Source: Luteibacter jiangsuensis (GTDB lineage: Bacteria; Pseudomonadota; Gammaproteobacteria; Xanthomonadales; Rhodanobacteraceae). From it: a stretch of DNA of 64,000 bases. A program made the translations under genes and the position numbers. Of this stretch, positions 62,994 to 64,000 are shown in pieces. The stretch covers positions 310,001 to 374,000 of the forward strand of contig NZ_JAUSSK010000003.1 of NCBI RefSeq assembly GCF_030812295.1, in the 5' to 3' direction. How positions within the stretch are numbered: position 1 is the stretch's first letter; the number at the start of each line of letters is the position of its first letter. A model generated the notes under the pieces. It made no database searches. It had not been told where the DNA came from and saw only the letters and a list, made by a program, of their open reading frames with translations.

Positions 62994-64000
62994 ATGGAAG
63001 ATCGATCCCGCGTCGCGATCGGTGGTCTCCCGGATTTTATGGAGCAGCGGTTGGCGAAATTTAGAAATTTTGTCATGACCGAATGGGGAGGCAGACATGT
63101 CTTTCGGAGTCGACCCTTCACGCCCGGTGCCCTTGTACTTTGCACCAATGATTATTTGAGCATTTCGAACAGTAGGCGCATCGTCGACGCGCAGTGTGCA
63201 TCGTTGAGGGAGCATGGTGCGGGTTTGATGATGTCCTCCCTCTTCAATCAGGATCCGAATGATGCGCTACGACGTGTCGAGCAAACATTAGCGGATGCGA
63301 TAGGTACTGCGGAGGGGGTGCTTACGCAGTCTGGATACTGCGCCAATATAGGGCTAATGCAGGCGATTGCATGCCCAGGTCGTCCGGTCTACATCGATGT
63401 CATTGCGCATGCGTCTCTGCATGCAGGCATACGGTTCGCGGGAGCGACAGCGGTACTCTTTCATCACAATGATATCGGCGACCTGCGCGCCAAGATATCG
63501 CAAAACGGGGCAGGGGTCGTCGTTATCGATTCGATCTACAGCACGAATGGGAGTCTTGCGCCCATACGCGATATCGTAGATTTTGCACGTGCGCATGACT
63601 GTCTAATGGTAGTCGATGAGTCGCATTCACTCGGTACGCATGGTCTGCACGGTCGGGGATTGGTGGCCGACCTGGGGTTGGCAGGAAAGGTTGACTTCGT
63701 AACGGTAAGCCTGGCTAAGGCGTACTGCTCGCGAGCCGGCTTTATCGCGTGCCCAAAAGGATTTCGCGACTATTTCGGATTCGAATCACTTCCGGCCATT
63801 TTCAGTTCTTCGCTTCTACCTCATGACATCGCGGGCATCCGGGCGGCGCACGAGGTAGTGGTCAGCGAGGAATGGCGCAGAGATCGACTTCATAAGTTGA
63901 CAAGACACATCCGGTGCGAGCTGGCTAGCATGGACTACCCTGTCGATACCGATGGTGAGCAGATTATCGCCCTCGAAGTAGGTAGCGATTTGAGAACGGC
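62994..64000 (+). CDS. cqsA: CqsA-type alpha-hydroxyketone autoinducer synthase (5' part)
   Basis: 335 codons from the ATG at 62994 (GGAGGGG six bases upstream) run off the window with no stop. PLP-dependent alpha-oxoamine synthase fold. Shared landmarks with Vibrio CqsA, by memory: TQSGYCANIGLMQAI, YIDVIAHASLHAGIRFA, VVVIDSIYSTNGSLAPI, VVDESHSLGTHG, the PLP lysine K242 in TVSLAKAYCSRAG, and LPAIFSSSLLPHD. These features separate CqsA/LqsA from KBL and BioF. The Vibrio enzyme condenses an acyl-CoA with SAM to make the CAI-1 precursor. Only 1 kb is seen, so partner sensor genes may lie beyond the edge. Confidence 0.9.
   Translation, partial: MEDRSRVAIGGLPDFMEQRLAKFRNFVMTEWGGRHVFRSRPFTPGALVLCTNDYLSISNSRRIVDAQCASLREHGAGLMMSSLFNQDPNDALRRVEQTLADAIGTAEGVLTQSGYCANIGLMQAIACPGRPVYIDVIAHASLHAGIRFAGATAVLFHHNDIGDLRAKISQNGAGVVVIDSIYSTNGSLAPIRDIVDFARAHDCLMVVDESHSLGTHGLHGRGLVADLGLAGKVDFVTVSLAKAYCSRAGFIACPKGFRDYFGFESLPAIFSSSLLPHDIAGIRAAHEVVVSEEWRRDRLHKLTRHIRCELASMDYPVDTDGEQIIALEVGSDLRT

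Noticed and set aside
62853-63215. Minus-strand frame over the cqsA start
   Set aside because: Antisense to conserved alpha-oxoamine synthase sequence; no motif.

Overview
Organism: a high-GC chromosome with gammaproteobacterial gene orders (wrbA-DUF2069, pilC-pilD-coaE, mrcB plus a TPR lipoprotein, a 'pathogenicity-like' small membrane protein). This fits Xanthomonadales, most likely Rhodanobacteraceae (Luteibacter/Dyella/Rhodanobacter type). The assignment is inferred from gene content, not from a marker gene. No rRNA, tRNA, CRISPR array, intact insertion sequence or prophage was seen. Layout, 1-43.6 kb: ordinary housekeeping chromosome. In order: a nitroreductase cut by the window edge; an ECF sigma/small membrane protein/DUF3106 operon; sufT; two secreted proteases (M4 thermolysin-like, S8 subtilisin-like); a short asparaginase; an AidB-like acyl-CoA dehydrogenase; DUF2069-wrbA; yihY-tlpA-acyP; PCuAC-Sco copper delivery; DUF423; an SPFH protein; a transglutaminase-like protein; purT; a TPR membrane protein; an SDR; mrcB with an LpoP-like lipoprotein; hemE; aroB-aroK; a glycerate kinase; pdxH-yjbQ-btuF-like; bpt; a phosphodiesterase; hutU; msrA; a translationally coupled HD-GYP/EAL cyclic-di-GMP pair; and coaE-pilD-pilC-pilB. 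The 3' ends of several genes carry REP-like palindromes (GTGGGAGCCGAC/GTCGGCGAT and a CCGCTTCAGCGG variant). They are often paired head to head around a conserved, roughly 34-base spacer. Layout, 43.7-59.4 kb: the type IV pilus cluster is interrupted by a glycosylation island with visibly lower GC. Two tandem major-pilin paralogues, each preceded by a sigma54-like promoter, sit upstream of a co-directional run of eight genes. These encode two paralogous GT-C membrane proteins with C-terminal repeats, a GT4, a VioA-like sugar transaminase, a NeuD/PglD-type acyltransferase, a Wzx-type flippase, a sugar epimerase and a GT2. Three genes on the other strand (two GT2 and a methyltransferase) and a third GT-C protein complete it. 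The most economical reading is a dedicated pilin (or surface-glycan) O-glycosylation system using a 4-amino-4,6-dideoxyhexose. Layout, 59.7-64 kb: a secreted S9 peptidase, a protein with two methylglyoxal-synthase-like domains (the C-terminal one with its catalytic residues intact), and, divergent from it, the first 335 codons of a CqsA-type alpha-hydroxyketone autoinducer synthase that runs off the window. The CqsA-type synthase beside a tandem MGS protein and the pilin-linked GT-C/TPR operon are the two most promising candidates for undescribed biology.
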